Source of the DNA: Pseudomonas kuykendallii | GTDB lineage: Bacteria; Pseudomonadota; Gammaproteobacteria; Pseudomonadales; Pseudomonadaceae | Assembly: GCF_900106975.1 (NCBI RefSeq) | Contig: NZ_FNNU01000002.1 | Coordinates: 124,001 to 188,000, forward strand | Reading direction: 5' to 3' | Length of the DNA: 64,000 nucleotides | Shown: piece by piece, positions 25,342 to 34,780 of the stretch | Layout: each line of letters begins with the position of its first letter | Numbering within the stretch: the first letter of the stretch is position 1 | Notes under the pieces: model-generated | Databases searched by the model: none | What the model saw: the letters and a program-made list of their open reading frames with translations, nothing else | What the model was told of the DNA's origin: nothing | Program-made: the position numbers and the translations under genes

Positions 25342-25857
25342 ATGAACAGCGAAGGCATAGTCAGGCCGAACGACCTGCAGCGGCTCTATGCCGATCACCA
25401 CGGCTGGCTGCAAGGCTGGCTGAGGCACCAGCTCGGATGCGCGCATAACGCCGCCGACCTCGCCCAGGACACCTTCCTCCGCGTGCTCGCCCGCGATCAC
25501 GACGTCGCCACCATCCGCGAGCCACGTGCCTACCTGCACACCATCGCCAAAAGCCTGCTGGTCAACCACTGGCGGCGCCGGCAGATCGAGCAGGCGTATC
25601 TCGATGCGCTTGCGCTGCAACCGGAGACACTGGCGCCCTCGCCGGAAACCCGGGCGCTGATCGTCGAGACGCTGCTGCAGGTGGATGCGCTGCTGGCGCG
25701 GCTGCCGGAAAAGGTCCGCCGCGCCTTTCTGCTCTCCCAGCTGCACGGCCTCACCTACGTGCAGATCGCCGGCGAGCTGGGCGTCTCCGAGCGGATGGTG
25801 AAGAAGTACATGGCGCAGGCGATGCTGCAGTGCCTGACGCTGATGGACGACGCCTGA
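25342..25857 (+). CDS. ECF sigma factor, FecI-like (iron-starvation type)
   Basis: 171 aa with only sigma-2 (RLYADHHGWLQGWLRHQLGCAHNAADLAQDTFLRVL) and sigma-4 (LPEKVRRAFLLSQLHGLTYVQIAGELGVSERMVKKYM) regions. These are typical of FecI-type factors that transcribe a cognate TonB receptor gene. The stop overlaps the ATG of the FecR gene (TGATG). A Fur-box-like site precedes it. It probably directs RNA polymerase to the receptor gene at 26898 when the siderophore signal arrives. Confidence 0.9.
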   Translation: MNSEGIVRPNDLQRLYADHHGWLQGWLRHQLGCAHNAADLAQDTFLRVLARDHDVATIREPRAYLHTIAKSLLVNHWRRRQIEQAYLDALALQPETLAPSPETRALIVETLLQVDALLARLPEKVRRAFLLSQLHGLTYVQIAGELGVSERMVKKYMAQAMLQCLTLMDDA

Positions 25858-26798
25858 TGAGCCAGAATTTCCGCGTGTTGCAGGAAGCGGCGGACTGGTT
25901 CGCCGTGCTGCATTCCGGGCGCGTGGGCGAGGACGAGCGGCAGGCCTGGCAGGCCTGGCTGGCGCACCCGGATCATGCCCATGCCTGGCGCAAGGTGGAG
26001 CGCCTCAGCGGCCAGCTGCAACGCCTCTCCAGCGAGCCTGGCGGCCGCGCAGCCGCCGGCGTGCTGCGCAGCCGCGGCGGTCGTAGACAGGCGCTGAAGA
26101 CACTTGGCGTGCTCTGTGGCGGTGGCGCGCTGGCCTGGCTCGGCGGTGATCGGCTGACCGCGCGCGGCTGGTTCGCCAGCCAGCGCAGCGCGGTCGGCGA
26201 GATCCGCGACCTGCGCCTGGCGGATGGCTCGCAGCTGTGGCTGAACACCGACAGCGCGGTGGACATCGCTTTCGACGATGCCGCGCGGACCCTGTCGCTG
26301 TACCGCGGCGAGATCCTCGTCGACGCCCCGACCGAGCGCCGCCCGCTGTTGTTGCGCAGTGCCGAGGGCGTGCTGCGCAGCGAACGGGGCGCGCGCTTTT
26401 CGCTGCGCCAGCTCGACGGTGAAACCCAGCTCAGCCTGTATGCCGGCGACTTCCTGCTGCGCGGCGCCGGGCAGTCGGCGGCGACGCTCTTGTCGGCGGG
26501 CCGGCAATGGCGGTTTTCCTCCGCCGGGTCGATCGCCAGCGGGCCGCTGGAGCGCGCGCGGCAGGCCTGGGCCAGCGGCATGCTGCTGGCCGACGATATG
26601 CGCCTGGACGCGTTCCTCGCCGAACTGGCTCGCTACCGCCACGGCTACCTCGGCTGCGATCCGCGCATCGCCGGGCTGCGCGTGGTCGGTGCCTTCCCGC
26701 TGGCCGATACCGAGCGCGTGCTCGATGCGCTCGCCGGCACCCTGCCGGTGCGCGTGCAGCGTCGGTTGCCATGGTGGGTGAGCCTGGAGCCGGCCTGA
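25857..26798 (+). CDS. FecR-family anti-sigma factor / signal transducer
   Basis: 313 aa. The N-terminal cytoplasmic FecR_N region (AADWFAVLHSGRVGEDERQAWQAWLAHPDHAHAWRKVERL) is followed by a single membrane segment at about 81-97. That segment is preceded by a twin Arg (76-77), as in many FecR proteins exported by Tat. A periplasmic FecR domain (EIRDLRLADGSQLWLNTDSAVDIAF) and a C-terminal secretin/TonB-like short domain complete it. It holds the ECF sigma inactive until the receptor's signalling domain contacts its periplasmic part. Confidence 0.9.
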   Translation: MSQNFRVLQEAADWFAVLHSGRVGEDERQAWQAWLAHPDHAHAWRKVERLSGQLQRLSSEPGGRAAAGVLRSRGGRRQALKTLGVLCGGGALAWLGGDRLTARGWFASQRSAVGEIRDLRLADGSQLWLNTDSAVDIAFDDAARTLSLYRGEILVDAPTERRPLLLRSAEGVLRSERGARFSLRQLDGETQLSLYAGDFLLRGAGQSAATLLSAGRQWRFSSAGSIASGPLERARQAWASGMLLADDMRLDAFLAELARYRHGYLGCDPRIAGLRVVGAFPLADTERVLDALAGTLPVRVQRRLPWWVSLEPA

Positions 26799-26812
26799 TT
26801 CCGGCAGCAAAA

Positions 26813-26838
26813 AAAACCGTTCGGGCGGTTCCCCTTTT
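26813..26838 (+). terminator. Short hairpin with T-rich tail after the FecR gene
   Basis: AACCG-TTCGGG-CGGTT preceded by a run of A and followed by CCCCTTTTTC. The stem is only 5 bp, so it may be a weak terminator or attenuator separating the sigma/anti-sigma unit from the receptor gene. Confidence 0.5.
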
Positions 26839-26897
26839 TCGTTCTCGCTTGGCTTTAGAGGCAATCACCGCCCTTCAACGAGAACAAAGGTCCTGCC

Positions 26898-29366
26898 ATG
26901 CGCTCCCGCTCTCTGCCTTGCACACCGCGTCCGCTGACGCGCGCCGTCCGTGCCGCCGCCATCGCGCTGCCGCTGAGCATTCTCGCCGCACCGCCGGCGA
27001 GTGCCGCCGAAACCGATGCCCGCCGCTACGAAATCCCCGCCGGGCCGCTGTCCAGCGCGCTGAGCCGATTCGCCGGCGACGCCGGGGTGCTGCTGTCGGT
27101 GGATGGCAACCTGGTGCAAGGCTTGAACTCCAGCGGGCTGCGGGGTGAATACGCGGTCGACCAGGGTTTCGCCGCGCTGCTTCGCGGCAGCGGCCTGCGC
27201 GCGGTACGCGATGCCCAGGGCAACTATTCGCTGGTGGCGGAAAGCGCGCCGGTCGAGTTGCAGACGTTGCACGTGCAGGGCAGCCTGGGCAACGCGCTGG
27301 GTTCGATGGAGGGCTACAACGCCACCCACAGCAGCGTCGCCACCAAGACCAGCCTGCCGCTGCTGGAAACCTCGCAGAGCGTCTCGGTGGTCACCCGCCA
27401 GCAGATGGACGATCAGGGCTCGCAGACGGTCGCCCAGGCCCTGCGCTACACCCCGGGCCTGATGAGCACGCCCTACGGGGCGACCACCCGTTACGACTAC
27501 GTGGCGTTGCGCGGGATCAACGACGGTTCGGTGGACAACCTGTTCCTCGACGGGCAGAAGATGCTCGGCGACAGCGGCACCTACAGCAGCCTGCAGGTCG
27601 ACCCCTATTTCCTCGAGCGCATCGACGTGCTCAAGGGGCCGTCGTCGGTGCTCTATGGGCGCAGCAATCCGGGCGGGCTGGTGGCGTTGACCAGCAAGAA
27701 GCCGGAATACGAGGCGCACCGCCAGCTGCAGCTGACCCTGGGCAGCAACGACTTCAAGCAGGGCGCCTTCGACTTCACCGGCCCGCTGGGCGACGAGCAG
27801 CGCATGGCCTACCGACTGGTCGGGGTGGTCAAGGACGCCGACAACCAGGTGGACGGCATCGAAGAGCAGCGTTACGCGCTGATGCCCTCGTTGAGCATCG
27901 ATTTCACCGACGACACCCGCCTGACCCTGCTGGCTATGCTCCAGCACGACCCGAAAAGTGGCTATCACGGCGGCCTGCCGGCCGACGGAACTGTTTATCA
28001 GCACAACGGGCAGCGCATCTCCACGCACTTCTTCGAGGGCGAGGACGACCGCGAGAAATTCGAGCGCGACCAGCAGATGCTCGGCTACCAGCTCGAACAC
28101 CGCTTCAACGACGTGGTGTCCGCGCGGCAGAACTTCCAGTACCTGGATTCGCGCGTGGATTCCGAACAGGTCTACCAGTACGGCTACACGACCCAGTATG
28201 GCTACGGCGCCGATGGCGACCTCTATCGCGCCTACACCGGCGCCCAGGAGGCGTTGCACGCCTGGAGCGTGGATAACCAGCTGCAGTTCGAGTTCGCCAC
28301 TGGAGCGTTCGAGCACACCCTGGTCACCGGCCTCGACTACCAGCGGCGCAAGGCGCGGGTGAACTACGACGGTGGCACCGCCAGCGCGGTCAACCCCTAT
28401 ACCGGGGTGCGGCCCGAGGCGACCTACAGCTTCTACCACCAGTACGACGAGAGCCGCCGCCTGGAGCAGACTGGCCTCTACCTGCAGGACCTGATCGCCC
28501 TCGACCGCTGGCGCTTCTCCCTCGGCCTGCGCCAGGACTGGGTGGAGACCTCGTTCGAGCAGACCAATTCGATCTACGGCGACCAATCGGACAGCGACAA
28601 GGAGAGCAAGCTCACCGGGCGTATCGGCGTGCTCTACGCCTTCGACAACGGCCTTTCGCCCTATGTCAGCTACTCGGATTCGTTCAACCCCAACACCTCG
28701 CCGGCCTACAACGGCACCACCGGCAACTTCGACGTGACGCTGCTCAAACCCACCGAGGGCGAGCAGTACGAGGTCGGCTTGAAGTACCAGCCGCCGGGCA
28801 CCGACGACCTCTACACGCTGTCGTACTTCGACCTCACCCAGTCGAACCTGTCGAGCAAGGATTCCAGCGAGAACTTCTTCCGCTCGGTGGGCGAGATCCG
28901 TTCCAGGGGCGTCGAGCTGGAGGCGCGCACGCGTCCGACGCCGAACAGCAACCTGGTTGCCAGCTACACCTACATGGACGTGGAGTACACCAAGGACTAC
29001 ATCGCCACCTCCGGCGCCAACAACCGGGGCAACACGCCCAACGTGGTGGCGCGCAACATGGCCTCGCTGTGGGCGGACTACACCTTCGCCGACGGAGCGC
29101 TGGGCGGCCTGCAGGTCGGTGGCGGGGCGCGCTACTTCGGACGCAGCTGGGCGGACGCCGAGAACACCCTGCGGCTGCCGTCCTACACGTTGTTCGATGC
29201 CTCGCTCGGCTACGACCTGTCCCGCGTCGGGCTCGACGGCGTGGGCGTCCGGCTCAACCTGAACAACCTCACCAACGAGAAGTACGTCGCCGCCTGCAAC
29301 AGCCTCTACCAGTGCTACTACGGTGAGGAACGCAACGTGATGGCCACCCTCAACTACGACTTCTGA
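26898..29366 (+). CDS. TonB-dependent siderophore receptor with STN signalling domain (FoxA/FiuA-like)
   Basis: 822 aa. The signal peptide ends near ASA (about residue 36). An STN signalling domain follows (YEIPAGPLSSALSRFAGDAGVLLSVDGNLVQG, about 44-115), then a TonB-box region near VELQTLHVQG. Next come the plug (SVVTRQQMDDQGSQTVAQAL, VDVLKGPSSVLYG-type) and a 22-strand barrel ending in Phe. Length and order resemble FoxA (ferrioxamine) and FiuA (ferrichrome) of P. aeruginosa. The adjacent PepSY gene favours the fox arrangement, so a hydroxamate siderophore is likely but not proved. The upstream sigma/anti-sigma pair should control it through the STN domain. Confidence 0.87.
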   Translation: MRSRSLPCTPRPLTRAVRAAAIALPLSILAAPPASAAETDARRYEIPAGPLSSALSRFAGDAGVLLSVDGNLVQGLNSSGLRGEYAVDQGFAALLRGSGLRAVRDAQGNYSLVAESAPVELQTLHVQGSLGNALGSMEGYNATHSSVATKTSLPLLETSQSVSVVTRQQMDDQGSQTVAQALRYTPGLMSTPYGATTRYDYVALRGINDGSVDNLFLDGQKMLGDSGTYSSLQVDPYFLERIDVLKGPSSVLYGRSNPGGLVALTSKKPEYEAHRQLQLTLGSNDFKQGAFDFTGPLGDEQRMAYRLVGVVKDADNQVDGIEEQRYALMPSLSIDFTDDTRLTLLAMLQHDPKSGYHGGLPADGTVYQHNGQRISTHFFEGEDDREKFERDQQMLGYQLEHRFNDVVSARQNFQYLDSRVDSEQVYQYGYTTQYGYGADGDLYRAYTGAQEALHAWSVDNQLQFEFATGAFEHTLVTGLDYQRRKARVNYDGGTASAVNPYTGVRPEATYSFYHQYDESRRLEQTGLYLQDLIALDRWRFSLGLRQDWVETSFEQTNSIYGDQSDSDKESKLTGRIGVLYAFDNGLSPYVSYSDSFNPNTSPAYNGTTGNFDVTLLKPTEGEQYEVGLKYQPPGTDDLYTLSYFDLTQSNLSSKDSSENFFRSVGEIRSRGVELEARTRPTPNSNLVASYTYMDVEYTKDYIATSGANNRGNTPNVVARNMASLWADYTFADGALGGLQVGGGARYFGRSWADAENTLRLPSYTLFDASLGYDLSRVGLDGVGVRLNLNNLTNEKYVAACNSLYQCYYGEERNVMATLNYDF

Positions 29367-29431
29367 TACCGCCGGGCCGGCCGCCGCCGTTTCGGGACGG
29401 CGGCGGCCTGCTGTTTGCGGGAGGCCAATCG

Positions 29432-30616
29432 ATGCGTACCGTCCTGCTGTTGCTGCACCGCTACATCGGTCTGGCCACGGCGCTGTTCCTGCTCCTCGCC
29501 GGGCTGACCGGCAGCGTGCTGGCCTTCCAGCACGAACTGGACGAATGGCTGAATCCGACGTTCTACCGCACGCCGGGCGTCGGCGAGCGGCTGCCGCCGG
29601 GGCGCCTGGTGGACCGCCTGGAGCGCGCCTATCCGCGGCTGCAGGTCTGGTACATGGAGTTCTCCGACGAGCCGCAGCACGCCGCGTTGCTGGCGATGGT
29701 GCCGCGCACCGATCCGGCCAGCGGCCAGCCGTTCGACGAGAAGGCGGTGGTGCGCTACCTCGACCCGGTGACCGCCGAAGAGGTGGGCCAGCGCCATTGG
29801 GGCGAATGCTGTTTCGCGCCGGACAAGCTGGTGCCCTTCCTGCTCGAGTTTCACTACAGCCTGGCGCTGCCGGGCAACTGGGGCCTGTGGCTGATGGGCG
29901 GGGTGGCGATCCTGTGGTTCCTCGACTGCTTCATCGCCCTGTGCCTGACCTTTCCGCGGCGCGGGCCGTTCTCCGGCAAATGGGCGACGGCCTGGAAGAT
30001 CAAGCGCCAGCGGCTCAACCACGACCTGCACCGCGCCGGGGGCCTGTGGCTGTGGCTGCTGCTGACGCCGGTGGCGCTGAGCAGCGTAGCGATGAACCTC
30101 GCCGAACCGGTGTTCAAGCCCGTGGTTTCGCTGCTTTCACCGGTCGCGCCGAGCGTCTACGAAGCCCGCGCGCGGCTGCCGAAGGACCAATTGGGCGCCA
30201 CCACCTACGGCTACGACCAGGCCTATCGCTACGCCGAGGCCCATGGCCGGCGGCTCGGCCTGAGCGCGCCGATCACCGAGCTGTACTACAGCTTCGAATA
30301 CCACTTCTACGGTGCCGGTTTCGGTGACCACGCCAGCGACCAAGGCAACGCCTGGCTGTTCTTCGACGGCAGCGACGGACGCCTGCTCGGCCAGGAGATT
30401 CCCGGCCAGGGCAGTTGGGGCGAACGCTTCTATCGGTTGCAGCTGCCGATCCACGGCGGACGCATCTTCGGCTTCGCGGGACGGGTGCTGATCGCCGTGC
30501 TCGGCCTGGCGATCGCCGTGCTGGCGCTGACCGGGCTGGTGATCTGGTGGCGTAAGCGCCGCGCGCGCCTACATGCGCGCGGCCGGACGCGTCAGTCCTC
30601 GAGCATGTCGCGGTAG
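29432..30616 (+). CDS. PepSY-associated membrane protein (FoxB-like siderophore reductase)
   Basis: 394 aa with four predicted membrane spans: an N-terminal span, a pair around 150-210, and a C-terminal one. Periplasmic PepSY-type regions lie between. The opening (LLLLHRYIGLATALFLLLAGLTGSVLAFQHELDEWLNP) and the conserved His residues in helices (HRYIG, LHRAGGLWLW, IHGG) are typical of PepSY_TM proteins that bind heme and reduce ferric siderophores. Its place after the receptor matches foxB after foxA as I recall from P. aeruginosa. Its last 25 bp overlap the end of fabY on the opposite strand. Confidence 0.83.
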   Translation: MRTVLLLLHRYIGLATALFLLLAGLTGSVLAFQHELDEWLNPTFYRTPGVGERLPPGRLVDRLERAYPRLQVWYMEFSDEPQHAALLAMVPRTDPASGQPFDEKAVVRYLDPVTAEEVGQRHWGECCFAPDKLVPFLLEFHYSLALPGNWGLWLMGGVAILWFLDCFIALCLTFPRRGPFSGKWATAWKIKRQRLNHDLHRAGGLWLWLLLTPVALSSVAMNLAEPVFKPVVSLLSPVAPSVYEARARLPKDQLGATTYGYDQAYRYAEAHGRRLGLSAPITELYYSFEYHFYGAGFGDHASDQGNAWLFFDGSDGRLLGQEIPGQGSWGERFYRLQLPIHGGRIFGFAGRVLIAVLGLAIAVLALTGLVIWWRKRRARLHARGRTRQSSSMSR

Positions 30617-32502
30617 CGTGCGTCCTGCTTGTAGGCGAGCGGCTTGGCGAAGCCCGGCACCTTGACGCCGTCGGCGCTGATGTCGATCTCGCTGTCGTCG
30701 ATGAGGTCCTGGCCGAAGTTGTAGATGACGTCGAACTGGCCGTTCAGCGCGCGGCTCTCGTAGGCGGCGGCCGCCGCGCGGGTCTGCTCGCGGCGCTCGC
30801 TGTAGGCGGCGAAGGCCGCTTCGCCGTGGCGTTTGCGCAGCATCTTCTCGACCAATCGCGGGGCCAGCACGTAGGCGCTGGCGTTGTTGCCGCCGAAGCC
30901 CTTGGAGTTGATGAAGCAGACGTCCAGCGCCTGTTCGCCCACCGCGGCGTCCTCGGTGAGGATGCGCAGGTGCTCGCGGTGCACATCGTCGGCCACCGCG
31001 TCGATGGTCTTGATGCCGGGAATGATCCCGTACTTGAAGCTGCCCAGGGCTGAGATCAACTGGTCGCCGCTGGCCGGCGCCAGGGAATGCCCGACGAACG
31101 CCTTCACCGCGGTCACCGGCCAGTCCTCGATGCCGAACGCCGCGGCGACGCGGTCGAGCAGCTGCGACTCGGTGACCCGGTTGGCCGGCGTGCTGGAGCC
31201 GTGGGCGTGGATGAAGCTGCGCTGGCGCACGCCGTCGAGGCCGACCAGCTGGCTGGCGGCGGCCACGGCCTGGGCCATGGTCAGGTAGTTGCCGGGACCG
31301 GGGGCGGAGATCGACTTCTTGAAGCCGTCGGCGTTGATGAACACGTCCGGCACAGCGCCGTGGATGTCGGCGCCCAGCTCCAGCGCCAGCTCGTCGTCCA
31401 TCAGCACCACGTACTGGCTGGATTCGGCCAGGGTGAAGCCGCAGTTCTGCCCGAACGGGCGGCTGGAGCGGCGGAAGTCGACGTCGTCGCGGCCTTCGAT
31501 CAGGCGCAGGTTTTCCTCGGTGGCCAGCGCGCCCATGGCCGCGTAGCCTTCGATGCATTCGGGAAGGATCGGGGCTTCGCTGTTGCCCACCACGACGACC
31601 CGCGAGCGGCCCGAGGCAATGCCTTCGATGCCTTTCTGCAGGTTGTAGAGGAAGGTCGCGCAGGCGCCGGTGATGGTCCCGGTTTCGCCGACGCTGCCCA
31701 GCACGTAGGCGTTGATGAAGTCGGTGGGCATGCTGTTGAAACCGAGTGGCAGATGCTTGGCGCTGACCCGGTGCCCGCGCAGGCGCGACTGCAGCAGCCC
31801 GCCGTTGCCGTACTCGTCCATCTGGGTCATCAGGCTGCCGGAGAACACGGCAATTTCGCCGGGCGCGACGCGTTCGACGATGCGCGCCCAGTCGATGCCC
31901 ACCGAGCGCAGCGCGTCGGTGACGCCGACCACGGTCATCTGCAGGCCGCGGGGGTGGAAGCGCGAGTTGTACAGTTCGCCGGGCTCGAAGCCGGTGGGCA
32001 ACTGGCCGGCGGATTTAACCGGCAGCTCGCGGTAGCTGTCGACCTTGATCTCGCAGCGCTCGTGCAGGGTGACGCAGACCTCGGTGTCGCTGATCGGCTC
32101 CACCGACCAGTTCGCCGGCAGCGGCTCCGGCAATTGCTTGGCGGCCACCGTGAAGCTCAGTGGCTGGCCGTTGGCGCCGCCGATCTCGAGGTTCTTGTGC
32201 CAGTGCGCGGCGTTCACGTCGAGGTGCTGCTTCTCGATCCGGCGGATCAGCGTGGAGGCGAGAATCTGCCCGGCGAAGCGCTCTTCGATCTGCGCCGGCG
32301 TCAGCGCGGCGCCCTCGGCGTCGCGGTATTCGCCGTCGACCACGCTGACCAGCTTCATCATCACGGCCAGGCCGGTCAGTGTCTGCTGGCGCGCCTGGGC
32401 GTCCAGCGACTCGATGACGGTGCGGCGGAAGCCGTGGTGGAACGAGCTGCGGCCCGCGGAGTTGTAACCACCGAAGCCGACGATGACGGGTAGGCGAGAC
32501 AT
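30592..32502 (-). CDS. fabY: Beta-ketoacyl-ACP synthase FabY
   Basis: 636 aa, matching the unusually long FabY (PA5174) of P. aeruginosa. The thiolase-fold active site is visible: nucleophile Cys281 (TGACATFLYN), His434 (HAHGSSTPAN) and His472 (KAFVGHSLAPASG, with its Lys). FabY condenses acetyl-CoA with malonyl-ACP to start fatty acid synthesis in pseudomonads in place of FabH. It lies downstream of arcC in the same direction, with a 229-bp gap likely holding its own promoter. Confidence 0.93.
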   Translation of the reverse strand: MSRLPVIVGFGGYNSAGRSSFHHGFRRTVIESLDAQARQQTLTGLAVMMKLVSVVDGEYRDAEGAALTPAQIEERFAGQILASTLIRRIEKQHLDVNAAHWHKNLEIGGANGQPLSFTVAAKQLPEPLPANWSVEPISDTEVCVTLHERCEIKVDSYRELPVKSAGQLPTGFEPGELYNSRFHPRGLQMTVVGVTDALRSVGIDWARIVERVAPGEIAVFSGSLMTQMDEYGNGGLLQSRLRGHRVSAKHLPLGFNSMPTDFINAYVLGSVGETGTITGACATFLYNLQKGIEGIASGRSRVVVVGNSEAPILPECIEGYAAMGALATEENLRLIEGRDDVDFRRSSRPFGQNCGFTLAESSQYVVLMDDELALELGADIHGAVPDVFINADGFKKSISAPGPGNYLTMAQAVAAASQLVGLDGVRQRSFIHAHGSSTPANRVTESQLLDRVAAAFGIEDWPVTAVKAFVGHSLAPASGDQLISALGSFKYGIIPGIKTIDAVADDVHREHLRILTEDAAVGEQALDVCFINSKGFGGNNASAYVLAPRLVEKMLRKRHGEAAFAAYSERREQTRAAAAAYESRALNGQFDVIYNFGQDLIDDSEIDISADGVKVPGFAKPLAYKQDARYRDMLED

Positions 32503-32582
32503 GACTCGAATAGCTCCTCACGCAAGGAAGACAGTGCCGGGAAACCCCGGTCTGTCGATTATTGGCGTTGAATCGGGCGTCT

Positions 32583-32604
32583 GCCGCCCCGTTCATGGGG
32601 CGGT
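32583..32604. terminator. Hairpin downstream of arcC
   Basis: CCGCCCC-GTTCAT-GGGGCGG lies in the gap between arcC and fabY. No U-tract follows on the minus strand, so it may be a processing or weak termination hairpin for the arc transcript. Confidence 0.4.
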
Positions 32605-32731
32605 CGGATCAAGCGAATGTACATGCTGACGAATTCGGTGACCGTCGAGTCACTGAATCCGTCGGCAAGTCGCGTGGCGGGGCGCGGCGAAAAGGCCGCG
32701 AAGGCCGGGCGGCCTTCGGGCGATGGCGGGA

Positions 32732-33661
32732 TCAGCGGTAGGTGAGGGCGGCGGCGCCGAGGTCGACGCGGGTCCCGGCGCTTCCGGCGACGATGGCTTC
32801 GATATCGGCCAGCGAGCCGATCACCGCCGGCTTGCCGGTCTGCCGGGCGAACTCGCAGGCGGCCTGCACCTTCGGCCCCATGGAGCCGGCGGCGAAGTCC
32901 AGGGCGTCGAGGTCGTCCGGGCGCGCCTGGGCGATGGCGCGCTTGTCGGGCGTGCCCCAGTCCAGGTAGACGCCGTCGACGTCGGTGGCGATCACCAGCA
33001 GGTCGCACTCCAGTTGCCGGGCCAGCAACGCGGAGCAGAGGTCCTTGTCGATCACCGCCTCGACGCCTTCGAGCTTGCCCTCGGCGTCGTAGCGCACCGG
33101 GATGCCGCCGCCGCCGGCGCAGATCACCACGCAGCCCTTCTCCAGCAGCCAGCTCAGCGGGCGCAGCTCGAAGATCCGCTTGGGCCTGGGGCTGGCGACC
33201 ACGCGGCGGAAGTGCTCGCCGTCGGCGGCGATGCTCCAGCCCTTTTCGGCGGCCAGGCGTTCGGCGTCGGCGCGCGTATACACCGGGCCGATCGGTTTGC
33301 TCGGCGCGGCGAACGCCGGGTCCGCGGCGTCCACCTCGACCTGGGTGAGGAGGGTGGCGAAGGGCACCTCGAGGGGCAGCAGGTTGCCCAGTTCCTGTTC
33401 GATCATGTAGCCGATCATGCCCTCGGTTTCGGCGCCGAGGACGTCCAGCGGATAGCTGGCGACGTCCTTGTAGGCGGCGCCCTGCAGGGCCAGCAGGCCG
33501 ACCTGCGGGCCGTTGCCGTGGGCGATGACCAACTGGTTGCCGGCCGCCACCTTGGCGATCTGCGTGCAGGCGAGGCGCACGTTGCCACGCTGGTTTTCCG
33601 CGCTCAGGGGTTCGCCGCGGCGAAGCAGGGCGTTGCCGCCCAGGGCGATGGCGATGCGCAT
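32732..33661 (-). CDS. arcC: Carbamate kinase ArcC
   Basis: 309 aa. The amino-acid-kinase N-terminus [29 protein letters not shown] and the late [14 protein letters not shown] are all present. It transfers phosphate from carbamoyl phosphate to ADP, the ATP-yielding last step of the arginine deiminase pathway. ATG 33661 was chosen over an upstream in-frame ATG because it gives the family start. Last gene of arcDABC. Confidence 0.95.
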   Translation of the reverse strand: MRIAIALGGNALLRRGEPLSAENQRGNVRLACTQIAKVAAGNQLVIAHGNGPQVGLLALQGAAYKDVASYPLDVLGAETEGMIGYMIEQELGNLLPLEVPFATLLTQVEVDAADPAFAAPSKPIGPVYTRADAERLAAEKGWSIAADGEHFRRVVASPRPKRIFELRPLSWLLEKGCVVICAGGGGIPVRYDAEGKLEGVEAVIDKDLCSALLARQLECDLLVIATDVDGVYLDWGTPDKRAIAQARPDDLDALDFAAGSMGPKVQAACEFARQTGKPAVIGSLADIEAIVAGSAGTRVDLGAAALTYR

Positions 33662-33716
33662 GGGGTTCTCCTTGTCAGGCCCGCCGCGCACCCGTCGGGC
33701 GTAGCGGGCGCGGGGG

Positions 33717-34727
33717 TCAGATTTCGGCGAGGGTCGAGACGAGGATCGCCTTGATCGTGTGCATGCGGTTTTCCGCCTGCTCGAAGGCGATGTTGGCCGG
33801 CGACTCGAAGACGTCCTCGGTCACTTCGATGCCGTTGGCGAGGTTCGGATACTGCGCGGCGATCTGCTGGCCGACCTTGGTTTCCGAGTTGTGGAACGCC
33901 GGCAGGCAGTGCATGAACTTCACCCGCGGGTTGCCCGCCGCCTTCATCAGCGCGGCGTTGACCTGGTACGGCAGCAGCTGGCCGATGCGCTCGGCCCAGG
34001 CTTCCACCGGTTCACCCATGGAGACCCAGACGTCGGTGTGGATGAAATCGACGCCCTTGACCGCCTCCAACGGGTCCTCGGTGAGCGTCAGGGTGGCGCC
34101 GCTGGCGTCGGCGAAGGCCTGGCAGGCGTCGATGTGTTCCTGGCTCGGCCACAGCGCCTTGGGCGCGCCGATACGCACGTCCATGCCGAGCTTGGCGCCG
34201 ATCAGCAACAGCGACTTGCCCATGTTGAAACGCGCGTCGCCCAGGTAGGCGTAGCTGATCGAATGCATCGGCTTGTCGCTGTGTTCGCGCATGGTCATCA
34301 CGTCGGCGATCATCTGCGTCGGGTGGTATTCGTCGGTCAGGCCGTTGAACACCGGCACCCCGGCGTATTTCGCCAGTTCCTCGACTATGGCCTGCTTGAA
34401 GCCGCGGTACTCGATGGCGTCGTACATCCGCCCGAGCACGCGGGCGGTGTCCTTCATGCTCTCCTTGTGGCCAATCTGCGAGGAGTTCGGGTCGATGTAG
34501 GTGACGTTGGCGCCCTGGTCGTAGGCCGCCACCTCGAAGGCGCAGCGGGTGCGCGTGGAGGTCTTCTCGAAGATCAGCGCGATGTTCTTGCCTTTCAGGT
34601 GCTGGCGTTCGGTGCCGGTGTACTTGGCGCGCTTGAGGTCCCGCGACAGGTCGAGCAGGTAGCAGAGTTCGCGCTCGCTGTGGTGCATCAGGCTGAGCAG
34701 GCTGCGGTTGTGGATGTTGAAGGCCAT
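33717..34727 (-). CDS. arcB: Catabolic ornithine carbamoyltransferase ArcB
   Basis: 336 aa. Carbamoyl phosphate site STRTR (57-61), HPTQ, and the ornithine-binding MHCLPAFH are present. The catabolic enzyme runs citrulline phosphorolysis, giving ornithine and carbamoyl phosphate for ArcC. The open frame extends upstream over arcA but the family start is ATG 34727, after the arcA stop. The catabolic rather than anabolic assignment comes from the operon. Confidence 0.95.
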   Translation of the reverse strand: MAFNIHNRSLLSLMHHSERELCYLLDLSRDLKRAKYTGTERQHLKGKNIALIFEKTSTRTRCAFEVAAYDQGANVTYIDPNSSQIGHKESMKDTARVLGRMYDAIEYRGFKQAIVEELAKYAGVPVFNGLTDEYHPTQMIADVMTMREHSDKPMHSISYAYLGDARFNMGKSLLLIGAKLGMDVRIGAPKALWPSQEHIDACQAFADASGATLTLTEDPLEAVKGVDFIHTDVWVSMGEPVEAWAERIGQLLPYQVNAALMKAAGNPRVKFMHCLPAFHNSETKVGQQIAAQYPNLANGIEVTEDVFESPANIAFEQAENRMHTIKAILVSTLAEI

Positions 34728-34780
34728 GGTCGCTGTTCCTTGTGTCGAGCGGCGCGCGGCCGGGACCGCGCGCTGTCGTA

